Positions 17,327 through 26,780 of a DNA stretch of 64,000 nt are shown one piece after another (within the stretch, counting starts at the first letter, position 1; each line of letters starts with the position of its first letter). The DNA lies in assembly GCA_016716185.1 (NCBI GenBank), contig JADJWV010000002.1, positions 1,774,501 through 1,838,500 of the forward strand. The letters are read 5' to 3'. Position numbers and translations under genes: made by a program. This stretch comes from Saprospiraceae bacterium (GTDB lineage Bacteria; Bacteroidota; Bacteroidia; Chitinophagales; Saprospiraceae). The notes under the pieces were generated by a model. It was given only the letters and a program-made list of their open reading frames with translations. It did no database searches and had not been told where the DNA came from.

Positions 17327-19697
17327 ATTCTATGATCGTTACACCGAGCCCTCCATCCTGTTCTTCGGGATGGCGATAATTTTTTATGAATTTATTTTTC
17401 CGAACAGCCTGGATGATGGTTCTGCGCAGCATTCCTGATCCTTTACCATGTAGTATTCTTGCTTCTTTCAAATTTGAAACAATCGCAACATCCAGATATT
17501 CTTCCAGAGCTCTCACCGCATCGTCAGGAGTTGATCCCCGAATATCGAGTAATCCCTTTACAGTGCTCGCCTTTTGAAGAATATCGAGATCAGGTTTTGA
17601 TTTAATGGTCAGTCCATTCGATTTTTTTACCGGAACGATATCTGCCATATCGACATGAATAGTGAATTTATCTGTAATGATCTCTGCGTTATTCTGCTTA
17701 ATTTGGGCCACAGTGCCAACGAGATTATTGCTTAACAACATGACCTGATCGCCAATTCGAATAGATGCCGATTCATATTTTTCGCGAATTAACTGCTTAT
17801 GATCTTGGTTGATTTCTTTCCATTCATCATTGGCTTTTTGTAATTTTAACTGTGTTTGTTCTGCCAGTTTTTTAGCCTCTATAATATCGAGCTTCTCCTG
17901 AATTTCTTTTAAAAGTGTGTTGGCTTTCTCATTCCTGTCGGCTAAAACATCCAATTCCAGTTGTTTGCTATCGAGTTTTAATTTTAGGCGCTTCAGGTCA
18001 TTTTGTTTTTGCATTTGTTCATAAGCTTTGATCAGCTTATTTAAGGACTGAATTCTGGATTCCAACACTTCGTTCTTCATGGTCAGGGCTTGCTTTTCCA
18101 TTTTTAAGTTGGAAATCAGCGATTCCAAATTGACAACTCCTTTTTGTGCTTTTGCTTTAGCTCTTTTAATGATGGCTCCAGGCAATTTCATATTTTCCGC
18201 CATTTCAAGTGCAAACGAGCTCCCGGGTATGCCTTGAATCAATTCAAATTTTGGTTTCTTTTCATCCAGGTCAAATAACATAGATCCGTTAACCAGTCCT
18301 TTTTTGTCATGGGCCATTCCTTTGATGTTGCTGTAATGTGTGGTAATGATCCCAAAGCTTTTTCTCTTCAGGGTTTCTTCGAGAATAACTTCAGCCAATG
18401 CGCCACCAATAACAGGTTCCGTTCCGCTTCCGAATTCATCGATGAGTACCAGAGTTTCCGGATTCGCTTTGAGCAACAATTTGCGCATGAAAGACAATTT
18501 CGCAGAATAGGTACTCAAATCATTCTCTAAAGATTGATTGTCGCCAATATCGACGAGGATGTGATGAAAAATACCAAACTCACTAGATGGGTGCACAGGG
18601 ATCAAAATTCCGGAACGCAACATCAACTGAAATAAACCCACTGTTTTGAGCACAATGGTTTTTCCTCCTGCATTGGGTCCAGAGATTACGAGTATATGTT
18701 GATTTTCGTCCAGAGACAAATTGAGTGGCACCAATGTCGATCCTGTTTCTTTAAATCGGAGCAGCAATAAGGGATGTTTGCCTGCAATAATTTTTAAAAC
18801 CGGATTTTTTGCTAATACTGGAAGTACGCCGTTAAGCGATTTTGACAGTCTGGATTTTGCTAACAAAATATCTAATGATAACAACTGGTCATAGGCGGTG
18901 ACCAATTCATCCACCTGGCTTCTGCACATGCGGGTAAGCTCCTTTAAAATCTTTTGCAACTCGCGGGTATGCGCTAATTCGAGTTCAATCATTTCATTGT
19001 GGAGCTCTACACAGGCCTGTGGTTCAATAAAGATGGTTTTCCCACTATCCGATTCCCCCGTTATCAATCCCTTTACTTTTCTTTTCTGTTCAGCGGAAAT
19101 ACGCAGTACATATCTTCCATGGTAAACGGATTCTTCACCTTCTGCAAGGACGCCCATCTTTTTATAGGTTTCCAGTTCTTTTTTAAATTGCCGGTAAACA
19201 ACCTGTTCCAATTGTTTGATGGCCATTCTGATCCTCGACAGTTCTTCGGAAGCCTGATCGCGAACCTGATTATCGGAATCAAATACGCGAAGAAAGCTTT
19301 TGCAGAGATCCTCAAAACCATGAAACGCAGATAAGTAATTCCCCAGTTCAGACTTTAATCCAGATTTCTTATCGCGATAGAACCCATGAATTTCTGCGGA
19401 GTTTTCAATGATATTTTTAATGTTTATCAAATCATTTATATCGAGTTGGCTGCTTTCCAGCAAGATTACCGGAACCAGATCCCGGATTTCAAAGATGCCT
19501 TTTAAATTCAAGAACTGGTACAGCGAGCTTTCAATGATTTGATCGCACAGCTTTAGTTGATTCAGGATGACTTCGTAATCGTTGTTTGGTTTTTGCCTGA
19601 ATAAATGAGCTGCACTTTCTTCGAATTGGAGATAATTAGCGACAAGCCCGATGATCTTATCGTATTCAAGTGCCTGCAGGTAAGTTTGTGTCGCCAT
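17316..19697 (-). CDS. mutS2: Endonuclease MutS2
   Basis: MutS-family ATPase with a C-terminal Smr nuclease domain, acting on recombination intermediates or collided ribosomes in other bacteria. Of 793 residues, 1-300 are the MutS core and clamp helices. Walker A is GPNAGGKT (340-347), followed by DIGDNQS and the Walker B region LVLIDEFGSGTEP. A long coiled coil lies at about 520-640. The Smr domain is at about 713-793 with LDIRG and HGKGSGMLR. No N-terminal mismatch-recognition domain is present, as expected for MutS2. It is the last gene of folP-tamB-mutS2, 24 bases after tamB. Confidence 0.95.
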   Translation of the reverse strand: MATQTYLQALEYDKIIGLVANYLQFEESAAHLFRQKPNNDYEVILNQLKLCDQIIESSLYQFLNLKGIFEIRDLVPVILLESSQLDINDLINIKNIIENSAEIHGFYRDKKSGLKSELGNYLSAFHGFEDLCKSFLRVFDSDNQVRDQASEELSRIRMAIKQLEQVVYRQFKKELETYKKMGVLAEGEESVYHGRYVLRISAEQKRKVKGLITGESDSGKTIFIEPQACVELHNEMIELELAHTRELQKILKELTRMCRSQVDELVTAYDQLLSLDILLAKSRLSKSLNGVLPVLAKNPVLKIIAGKHPLLLLRFKETGSTLVPLNLSLDENQHILVISGPNAGGKTIVLKTVGLFQLMLRSGILIPVHPSSEFGIFHHILVDIGDNQSLENDLSTYSAKLSFMRKLLLKANPETLVLIDEFGSGTEPVIGGALAEVILEETLKRKSFGIITTHYSNIKGMAHDKKGLVNGSMLFDLDEKKPKFELIQGIPGSSFALEMAENMKLPGAIIKRAKAKAQKGVVNLESLISNLKMEKQALTMKNEVLESRIQSLNKLIKAYEQMQKQNDLKRLKLKLDSKQLELDVLADRNEKANTLLKEIQEKLDIIEAKKLAEQTQLKLQKANDEWKEINQDHKQLIREKYESASIRIGDQVMLLSNNLVGTVAQIKQNNAEIITDKFTIHVDMADIVPVKKSNGLTIKSKPDLDILQKASTVKGLLDIRGSTPDDAVRALEEYLDVAIVSNLKEARILHGKGSGMLRRTIIQAVRKNKFIKNYRHPEEQDGGLGVTIIEFTQ

Positions 19698-19721
19698 TGG
19701 AGTCTGTTGAAGGATTAATAT

Positions 19722-22700
19722 TTACTTTGTGGTCTTAGAATTTCCGGAAAAAATTCTATCAAATTCTTTCCGGATGCTTACACCAGCTCCAATTTTATGT
19801 TTAATACCCTCGATAGATTCGTCGCCTCTGTAGTAAACACGCATTTTTAATCCTTGTACGGGAGTATTCCATTCGATTACACTCTCGGGATTAAAATATG
19901 AATTTCCTAACAACTGTGAGTTGGATTTGTAATTTCCACCAAGTGTAATGATCCACTGGTCGTTCCACAACCTGTGTTTCAGACTGAAGACTACTTCTGT
20001 CTCATTGAGATTGGTGCCACCTACATTTGTATTGTCGATATCATAACCAATGTTAAAGTCAATACCACTGATGAAATTTACATCATCAAAAGCATTATTC
20101 AGTAAATTCGTAACAAACAATGAAAACTGGTTACTCAGCATTTCACTCATCGTATTGATTGTAGTTGTTCCCAGATTTCCGACCAATCCGCCTTCCCACG
20201 GATTCGTATTGTTGAGAAAAGATCCCAGCACTAAAAGGCCGAAAATTTGTTGATTAAATTGGTCTTGATTCAATTTTAAATACCCAATTTTATTTTCAGC
20301 GTAATTTTTCAGGCTGCCTGTCAAGTCGGGCAACTCCAGGTCAAATGTAATTGTTGGCTTGAGCAGGCTGCCTGTGAGCAGCATTTTTAATTTAACTGCA
20401 GTTCTTCTCTTGGCTTCCTCGATAAGATCCTGATTTTCCCCAAGGTACTCTTGCAGCAACAAATAAGGAGCGGCTTGTAATCCTTCGTAAACCGCTTCTA
20501 TATTGATATTTGCATTGAGGGGATCACCTGTCCAAACGGCCGTTCCTCCGCGAGTCAGTGTAAAGGGTTTATTTACAAAATTGTATAAAGTAAAAAGATA
20601 CTGCCCCTGCTCCACCTCAAAATCGCCATTAACCGTGAATAATCCATTCCGGAGTGATTTGATTTGCAAGTTCCCGCGACCTTTCCCTTTTAATATGTCA
20701 CCGGTTTGTTCGTCGAAAATAACAGATACTTCAGCGTCATCAGTCAAAGTAAGTTGCATATTTACATTCAGGCCGGTAAGACTCGGAATGCTCACGCTAT
20801 TTTTTGGAACGGATACATTCTGTTTTGTGCGGTCTACAAATTTTACAAACTCTGCTCGTTCGGTTTCGTTGCTGATGGTCATTGGGAGGAACAATTTAGT
20901 TCCTTTTGTTGAAATCAAATTTACATCCATTTGAAGTTGTGAAACAGGCCCTGTAAACTGTGCATCCACATTTCCGATGCCGTATCCGTAATAATCTTCT
21001 TTATTAGATTTATCGGTTTCCAGAACCAAGGCTTTATCAGATCGCACCCTGATATCCATGCCCCAATCTTTTAGATTCGTATGGTAAACAAAACCATTGA
21101 CGGTAAGCGGATTACCCAGCTTATCTTTCATCTGCGTTTGGTTGAATTCAATGGATTTTTTATGAAGTGTAATGGTTTGATTGAAAATTTGTACAGGAAC
21201 TCCCAGGTAAGTTATCATTGAACTGGCCTGGGTGATGTTTATTTTTCCTTCGAGATTCAGTTTGTTTTTCTCAGAATAAAAACGAATGATCCCGTCTCCT
21301 CCTCCTGTCGAATTTGAAATCGATTCAATAAAGTTCTCGAGGAAACTCATAGGAAATTGTTTTAGATCAAATAAAACATCAAAATCAAAGGGCTCATGAG
21401 TATAATTTTTTGAAAGCGGAATGTTAAGATTACCCCTTCCTAAGAGATGTTGATCACGAAATTTGCTCGTCAAATTAATATTCCAGGGTTCCGCTTCATC
21501 GGGAACGTCAAATTGAATTTTCAATGGACCGAAATGACTTTTATTTAATTTAAAATCGACAATGTTGATTTCACCATTTGCAAATTTCAGATTTTTTAAA
21601 TCAGGAATATTGATCGTACTGGAAAAGATTCCTTCAAAGTGGACGGTTTGGCTTTTTAAAAGCTGATTGACAAAATCAAGTGAAAATCCGTCTGTATTCA
21701 GAACGAGACCTTTGTTGTCAAAATCTCGTATTCCTATAAACCGAACTGAATCTGTTAACTCCAGATTTTGAATACTTAAATGTTCTTTTTTGAATTGCAA
21801 CAAATTTTTTACATGAACGCTCCATTTTCGATCATTGAAATAGAGATTTTGGTTTTGCAGATTAAGACTGAAATGTTCATTTGAAAATTGAATATTGGAT
21901 AACAGGTTTGTCAGAATATATTTATTAGACTGGTCGAAAAGTTGAAGATGTAAATTTCCATCCCCGTTACCTAATTGAACCAAAACTTTGCCATTTCCTG
22001 TCCTGTTTTTATTTTTTTCTTTTAAATAATCAAACGTCCACAAAAATTTAAGCATCTCTGTACTTCGGATGGAAAAGCTCATTTTATCAAGCATGTAGTT
22101 TTTATAAATCAAATCAAATCGGTTTGACTTAATTTCAAATAAATCCTTCTTACTGTCAATGACCAGATCAAAGTCAAGCAGATGAGCTATAAATGGCAGT
22201 TTTAATATTTTATTTAATTCATGGCCTTCTTTGATATACAGATTGGCATTACATACAATATCCCTGGAGGCTGAAGTTGCAGATTTATAAAAATTACTGA
22301 TAAAATGTTTGTGCTTTTTATCAAGGAAACCCAGAATATCATTGCCAATGGTTGCAATGTCAAAAAAACCAATGACCTGAGCAGATAAAAGATTGGATTC
22401 CAGTCGCAGGGTGCGTAAGCTTTGCTGAAAGTGTTGTTCAATGCTTAAATTGCCAATTCTAACGATATCGGAACTGTCCGAATATACAATTTGATCACCT
22501 TTAATTGTGCCAACAGTTTCTTTATGCCGCTGTTGCTTTAAATCTGCAATAAAATTTCCACTTAATTGAATCTTGCTGAATTTTTCATTAAATAAACCCA
22601 ATTGAATATTCTTTATATTCGATTTTATTTGTGCCGTCCACTCGTTTTCATTAAATTTCAATTCTCCATTTAGCGAGCCCATCAATCTATCGTCGTCGAC

Positions 22701-24467
22701 CTGAAGTTGGCCTTTGAGATGATCATTCTTCAAAGTTCCATTAAACTTCAATTCTTTCACTTGTCGTTTATTAAATTCTACAGACTTCACATGAGCTGTG
22801 AAAGTGGCATCGATAGATTCTTTCGTCAAGCCTTTGCCCTCAGTTATTCCCGCTTCCACATGGATGTTGCCTAATTGGGGAATGTCGAGAAGTTGTCCCA
22901 GATTAAATTGGGTCGTGGTAACAGAGCCACTGTACAGGGCTTTTGAAATATCTTTTTTTAAGGCAACTTTGATATCAGAACGAATGGATCCCAGGTCGGT
23001 ATCAAACTTTCCGAAAGCTACAAAATCTGAAATAAAACCATCGAAGTTTCCCGCAAAACGAATGTTGCCGAGTTTTTTATAACTTGCCGGGATACTTGGA
23101 TTATTTAAAACTCTGTAAAGAAAGTCTGAATTCAGTTGTGATGATTTAAATTTAAAATTGATGAGGGCATCTGTTCCGGAAAGTATATTTCGGACCTGGC
23201 CCATCCCAAGGACTGAAAACACTTTTCCATAATTTAAATGCACTTCTTTAAACGACAAACTTTTCGGAGTGCCAACAATCTGGGCAGTCAAGTTCAAAGG
23301 AACATCTTCCTGAAAATTGAATTTTGTAAGTAATTTTTCAGTGGAAGGAAAATATGCCAAATCCAATGGACTCACAGAAGTGTTTTCAATCCTGAAGGTT
23401 GTGATCCAATCAGACAGGTCTGTTTCTTTGAGCGTCGTGGATCCTGCCTGAAGTTTACCCTGAATGGAAACCTTGGAATGATCGGTTTTTAATTGAAATT
23501 TTTCTACTGAAACTTCATATGGATTATAATTAAATCCAGCAACATGTAAATCTTTAATTTTAAAGCCCCTATCGCCATTTGCATTTAATGTTAAAAATTC
23601 AGTTCTCAAAAGGTCCTGAGAAAAATAAGTATAGGTTGCCGAAAAATTAATTTCTGAAAAATGATTCAGACGATTTCTCGATGTATCGGAGTAAGAAATA
23701 CTTCCATGATTGCAGTTTACAAAACTAAAAAACAAGGCAGGTCCCAGTTTACAGTTCAACTCATCAAATGCGTCGGCGGTGTCTGAAGAATAAGGTTTAT
23801 CCCCTTTGTGAGTTTGTTTAATGAAAATATTGGCGATTGGCCGGTCAAGTACTAACGAACGGAAGTGAAAATACTCGGAACCGAGATCGATAGAATCCAT
23901 TCGCATATAGAGTTTATCCAAATTCAGGTTAAGATCCATATGAACATCCGAAACAGAAGCTCGAAGATTTGTCAACGTCATGGTCTGCAGCATCAGCTTG
24001 AAACTTTGTTCAGAAGCAGGCCCTTTTTTAAACTTTTTGACAAAAACCTGAAGATTACTTTCCTCCTCTTCTGTATAGGTTTTTATATTTAAATAAACCC
24101 GGTCGCCAGTAATTTTTTGAAGCAAAAGTTCGGGTTGAAAAACCAAACCCAATAAACGGTCGGATCTAACTCCAAAGCGGTCAGCGAAAATTAATGTATC
24201 CTGATGGTGATCTCTGATGAGTAATTTAAATTCGATCCCTGCAGCGAGGTCAAAAGACATCTGATCGACCTGAATATCCTGATCGAAATTTTTATTAACC
24301 CATGATATCAATTGGTTTTTAAGTGCATTCTGTACGAAAGGAAGTCTGAATGCAAGACAAATAAGAACCCATATAAAAAGTAATAAAATAATTGCCGAAA
24401 GTGCGAAATCTCCAAGCGAAGTGCTTTTGTCTGAGCTCGTATTTCTATTTTGATAAGGTTTTGCCAT
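19722..24467 (-). CDS. tamB: TamB-like translocation/assembly module protein
   Basis: Very large (1581 residues) periplasm-spanning protein. The N-terminus is cytosolic and polar (NRNTSSDKSTS), with one membrane anchor at about 24-44. The body consists of repeating beta strands, and the last 400 residues form the DUF490/TamB C-terminal domain (KGKGRGNLQIKS, the EAVYEGLQAAPYLLLQEYLGE region and the final ISIRKEFDRIF). TamB works with an outer-membrane BamA-like partner in outer-membrane protein insertion or phospholipid transport. No such partner gene is adjacent. It sits 16 bases after folP. Confidence 0.9.
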   Translation of the reverse strand: MAKPYQNRNTSSDKSTSLGDFALSAIILLLFIWVLICLAFRLPFVQNALKNQLISWVNKNFDQDIQVDQMSFDLAAGIEFKLLIRDHHQDTLIFADRFGVRSDRLLGLVFQPELLLQKITGDRVYLNIKTYTEEEESNLQVFVKKFKKGPASEQSFKLMLQTMTLTNLRASVSDVHMDLNLNLDKLYMRMDSIDLGSEYFHFRSLVLDRPIANIFIKQTHKGDKPYSSDTADAFDELNCKLGPALFFSFVNCNHGSISYSDTSRNRLNHFSEINFSATYTYFSQDLLRTEFLTLNANGDRGFKIKDLHVAGFNYNPYEVSVEKFQLKTDHSKVSIQGKLQAGSTTLKETDLSDWITTFRIENTSVSPLDLAYFPSTEKLLTKFNFQEDVPLNLTAQIVGTPKSLSFKEVHLNYGKVFSVLGMGQVRNILSGTDALINFKFKSSQLNSDFLYRVLNNPSIPASYKKLGNIRFAGNFDGFISDFVAFGKFDTDLGSIRSDIKVALKKDISKALYSGSVTTTQFNLGQLLDIPQLGNIHVEAGITEGKGLTKESIDATFTAHVKSVEFNKRQVKELKFNGTLKNDHLKGQLQVDDDRLMGSLNGELKFNENEWTAQIKSNIKNIQLGLFNEKFSKIQLSGNFIADLKQQRHKETVGTIKGDQIVYSDSSDIVRIGNLSIEQHFQQSLRTLRLESNLLSAQVIGFFDIATIGNDILGFLDKKHKHFISNFYKSATSASRDIVCNANLYIKEGHELNKILKLPFIAHLLDFDLVIDSKKDLFEIKSNRFDLIYKNYMLDKMSFSIRSTEMLKFLWTFDYLKEKNKNRTGNGKVLVQLGNGDGNLHLQLFDQSNKYILTNLLSNIQFSNEHFSLNLQNQNLYFNDRKWSVHVKNLLQFKKEHLSIQNLELTDSVRFIGIRDFDNKGLVLNTDGFSLDFVNQLLKSQTVHFEGIFSSTINIPDLKNLKFANGEINIVDFKLNKSHFGPLKIQFDVPDEAEPWNINLTSKFRDQHLLGRGNLNIPLSKNYTHEPFDFDVLFDLKQFPMSFLENFIESISNSTGGGDGIIRFYSEKNKLNLEGKINITQASSMITYLGVPVQIFNQTITLHKKSIEFNQTQMKDKLGNPLTVNGFVYHTNLKDWGMDIRVRSDKALVLETDKSNKEDYYGYGIGNVDAQFTGPVSQLQMDVNLISTKGTKLFLPMTISNETERAEFVKFVDRTKQNVSVPKNSVSIPSLTGLNVNMQLTLTDDAEVSVIFDEQTGDILKGKGRGNLQIKSLRNGLFTVNGDFEVEQGQYLFTLYNFVNKPFTLTRGGTAVWTGDPLNANINIEAVYEGLQAAPYLLLQEYLGENQDLIEEAKRRTAVKLKMLLTGSLLKPTITFDLELPDLTGSLKNYAENKIGYLKLNQDQFNQQIFGLLVLGSFLNNTNPWEGGLVGNLGTTTINTMSEMLSNQFSLFVTNLLNNAFDDVNFISGIDFNIGYDIDNTNVGGTNLNETEVVFSLKHRLWNDQWIITLGGNYKSNSQLLGNSYFNPESVIEWNTPVQGLKMRVYYRGDESIEGIKHKIGAGVSIRKEFDRIFSGNSKTTK

Positions 24468-24483
24468 TTAATATTGCGGGTAA

Positions 24484-25335
24484 TCAGGATTGAGTCAGAG
24501 CTTCTCTATAACTACTTATAACGCGAACACACTGTGCATGTTCCCACACATCGTGCACCCGGATGATCCTACATCCTTGCATAAGGGCTAGGGTATTCGC
24601 TGCAATAGTTGCCGGCAATACATTTTCGGGCGTTGTTTCTTCGGGTTTCCAGAACATCGATTTTCTTGATAAACCAATAAGTAGCGGTACGTCTAATATT
24701 TGAAACAAAGACAAGCTGCTTAAAATTTTATAATTGTCCGTTAATGTTTTACTAAATCCGATTCCCGGATCAATAATGATTCTCGTAAGTCCCTGATTCT
24801 GAAATTTGGAGATCCTGATCGCAAAATATTCAAGCAATTCCAACATGATGTTGCTGTATTGGGTATTTTCTTTAGACTGCATGTTCTCAGGGGTTCCTTT
24901 CATATGCATGGCAATGAATATTTTTTGGTTTTTGGCAACCAAATCAATGATGGCCGGATCGTGCTGACCCCCACTAATGTCATTAATAATCTCTGCACCT
25001 AAGGCTATACAACGTTCTGCCGTTTTTGCATGTACCGTATCGATTGAAACCAATAGATCGGGGAAAGCTTTGCAAATCTCTCCCACATAAGGCATTAACA
25101 TCTTAAGTTCTTCATGTTGATCTGGAATCTGCGACCCAGGCCGGCTGGTAAAAGCTCCGATATCCACAATACCTAGACCATGTTTAATCTGAGTTTCGAG
25201 GTCCGATAAACATTGGTCCAGACTTGTTGAAATGCTCGATTTGTAGAAGCTTTTGGGATCTAAATTTACAATCCCCATGATTAGTGGGTCACGAGGTTCA
25301 GGATCGAAAATTGACTGGATCTTAGCCTGCTTCAA
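24484..25335 (-). CDS. folP: Dihydropteroate synthase (TTG start)
   Basis: Condenses p-aminobenzoate with the pterin pyrophosphate in folate synthesis. It has 283 residues in a TIM-barrel pattern: MGIVNLDPKSF (the usual TPDSF is altered to DPKSF), DIGAFTSRPGS, INDISGG, MHMKGTPENMQ, IIDPGIGFSKT, GLSRKS and IRVHDV. An in-frame TGA directly precedes codon 1, and no in-frame ATG occurs before the conserved MGIVN block, so TTG at 25335 is the most likely start. A -7 box lies 14 bases upstream. It heads the folP-tamB-mutS2 run. Confidence 0.92.
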   Translation of the reverse strand: MKQAKIQSIFDPEPRDPLIMGIVNLDPKSFYKSSISTSLDQCLSDLETQIKHGLGIVDIGAFTSRPGSQIPDQHEELKMLMPYVGEICKAFPDLLVSIDTVHAKTAERCIALGAEIINDISGGQHDPAIIDLVAKNQKIFIAMHMKGTPENMQSKENTQYSNIMLELLEYFAIRISKFQNQGLTRIIIDPGIGFSKTLTDNYKILSSLSLFQILDVPLLIGLSRKSMFWKPEETTPENVLPATIAANTLALMQGCRIIRVHDVWEHAQCVRVISSYREALTQS

Positions 25336-25349
25336 TCATTTAATTTGTG

Positions 25350-25357
25350 CAAAGTTA
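25350..25357 (-). promoter_or_regulatory. -7 box (TAACTTTG) for folP-tamB-mutS2
   Basis: Exact TAnnTTTG on the minus strand, 14 bases before the TTG start of folP. Its closeness supports that unusual start. Confidence 0.5.
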
Positions 25358-25457
25358 ATGGACTTTCCTTTAAAATCGATCGTTTCTTTGGAAAAAACTG
25401 CATATAAATAGCTCATTTTCAGCGATATAAATTACCAAACGCTTTAAGGGAAATTTG

Positions 25458-25465
25458 TATCTTTG
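25458..25465 (+). promoter_or_regulatory. -7 box (TATCTTTG) for the M23 peptidase gene
   Basis: Exact TAnnTTTG inside the longest open frame (which begins at 25455), showing that the true start is downstream at 25497. Confidence 0.55.
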
Positions 25466-25496
25466 CAGCGTTTTCAAATTCAAACAAGCTGAGACT

Positions 25497-26780
25497 ATGA
25501 CTTACACAAGTTATATGAGAGTCCTTTTGTTCCTGCTTGCGATGGGGGGGCTGTTTTTTATCAATTCGTTCATTATCAGTAGTTTAGTAATAAACTATTC
25601 GGATGATGAAACTAAGCAACACGAAAATTGTCAAAGTTTATCTGAAATAAGCCATTTTGGTTTCCGGGAAGGAATGTTTCACGTTGAACAAAGTAAAATA
25701 TTATCGGGACAGTCTTTGGGTTCTCTATTCCAGTCCAATAATCTACAGGATGCTACTATAAAGAAGGCTATTCAAAGTATCCAGGAAAATTTCTCGACTA
25801 CTAAATTTATTGCCGGCAACAAAATAGCATTTATTCATTCTGATCTGTGCAAGAGGCCGGACTATTTTTGTTATGAGATTAACAATACAAAATACTTAGT
25901 TTGTCAGTTATTCGGAGACTACTGCGTAGAGTTGGTCGAAAAGGAAAAATCGTTTCAACAGGAAGTTGCCTATGGTTTTATCGACCGCACCCTCTGGCAT
26001 GCCCTTGGAGAGGAAAACATCTCTTTGAACCTGATTGATCAAATGGAAGACGCATTGGCATCCGCTGTTGATTTTCATCATGTTCAAAAAGGCGACATTT
26101 TCAAATTGGTTTTTAACAGATTGTATATCGAAGGCAAACCGACAGATGATGGCGAATTGCTTGCAGCTTATTTCAATGCCTCCGGAAAAGACAATTATTC
26201 ATTTAAATACAAACTGGATAAAAATACAGGATACTACGATTTACAGGGCAGACCTATGAAAAGCCGTTTTTTAAAAGCTCCCTTGCGCTTTTCCAGAGTC
26301 ACATCCGGCTTCAATCCAAGAAGGCTTCACCCGGTTTTAAAATATAGTCGACCACACCTGGGAACCGACTATGCTGCACCTCATGGAACACCAATCATGG
26401 CTGTCGGCTCTGGCGTGGTTGAAGCAGCATCTTATACGGGTGGAAATGGAAATTACGTCAAAATCAAACACGATAATAGTTATCAAACCCAATACCTTCA
26501 TATGTCCAGGTTTGCTTCCGGCATTCGCAGAGGCACACATGTTTCACAGGGACAGGTCATTGGTTATGTGGGTTCTACAGGTCTTGCTACAGGCCCTCAC
26601 GTTTGCTTCCGTTTTTGGAAAAATGGCCGACAAGTGGATCATAGACGCTTAAGCTTCCCATCTCCTGAGCCATTACCTGCCAGCGTCCTGCCTGAATTTA
26701 TGAAACACAAGGAAGGCCTGCTTACGATTTTAGATCAAATCGATAATCAAACAGCCCTGAACAAAGACAGACGATCCTGA
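25497..26780 (+). CDS. M23-family peptidoglycan metallopeptidase with HxC zinc motif
   Basis: Cell-wall endopeptidase-like protein of 427 residues. One N-terminal membrane segment (about 8-34) anchors it facing the periplasm. A middle domain (60-270) precedes the LytM/M23 domain. Zinc ligands are His287 and Asp291 in HLGTDYAAPHGTP. The C-terminal HxH motif reads GPHVC: His368 is kept but the second His is Cys370. I recall this variant in other Bacteroidota, and Cys could still bind zinc. The start at 25497 is chosen because a -7 box lies inside the longer frame. Its stop abuts the convergent kinase gene's stop (shared TGATCA). Confidence 0.9.
   Translation: MTYTSYMRVLLFLLAMGGLFFINSFIISSLVINYSDDETKQHENCQSLSEISHFGFREGMFHVEQSKILSGQSLGSLFQSNNLQDATIKKAIQSIQENFSTTKFIAGNKIAFIHSDLCKRPDYFCYEINNTKYLVCQLFGDYCVELVEKEKSFQQEVAYGFIDRTLWHALGEENISLNLIDQMEDALASAVDFHHVQKGDIFKLVFNRLYIEGKPTDDGELLAAYFNASGKDNYSFKYKLDKNTGYYDLQGRPMKSRFLKAPLRFSRVTSGFNPRRLHPVLKYSRPHLGTDYAAPHGTPIMAVGSGVVEAASYTGGNGNYVKIKHDNSYQTQYLHMSRFASGIRRGTHVSQGQVIGYVGSTGLATGPHVCFRFWKNGRQVDHRRLSFPSPEPLPASVLPEFMKHKEGLLTILDQIDNQTALNKDRRS

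Noticed and set aside
20503..20934. Antisense frame of 143 codons inside tamB
   Set aside because: Composition is not protein-like and the overlapping tamB frame is clearly coding throughout.
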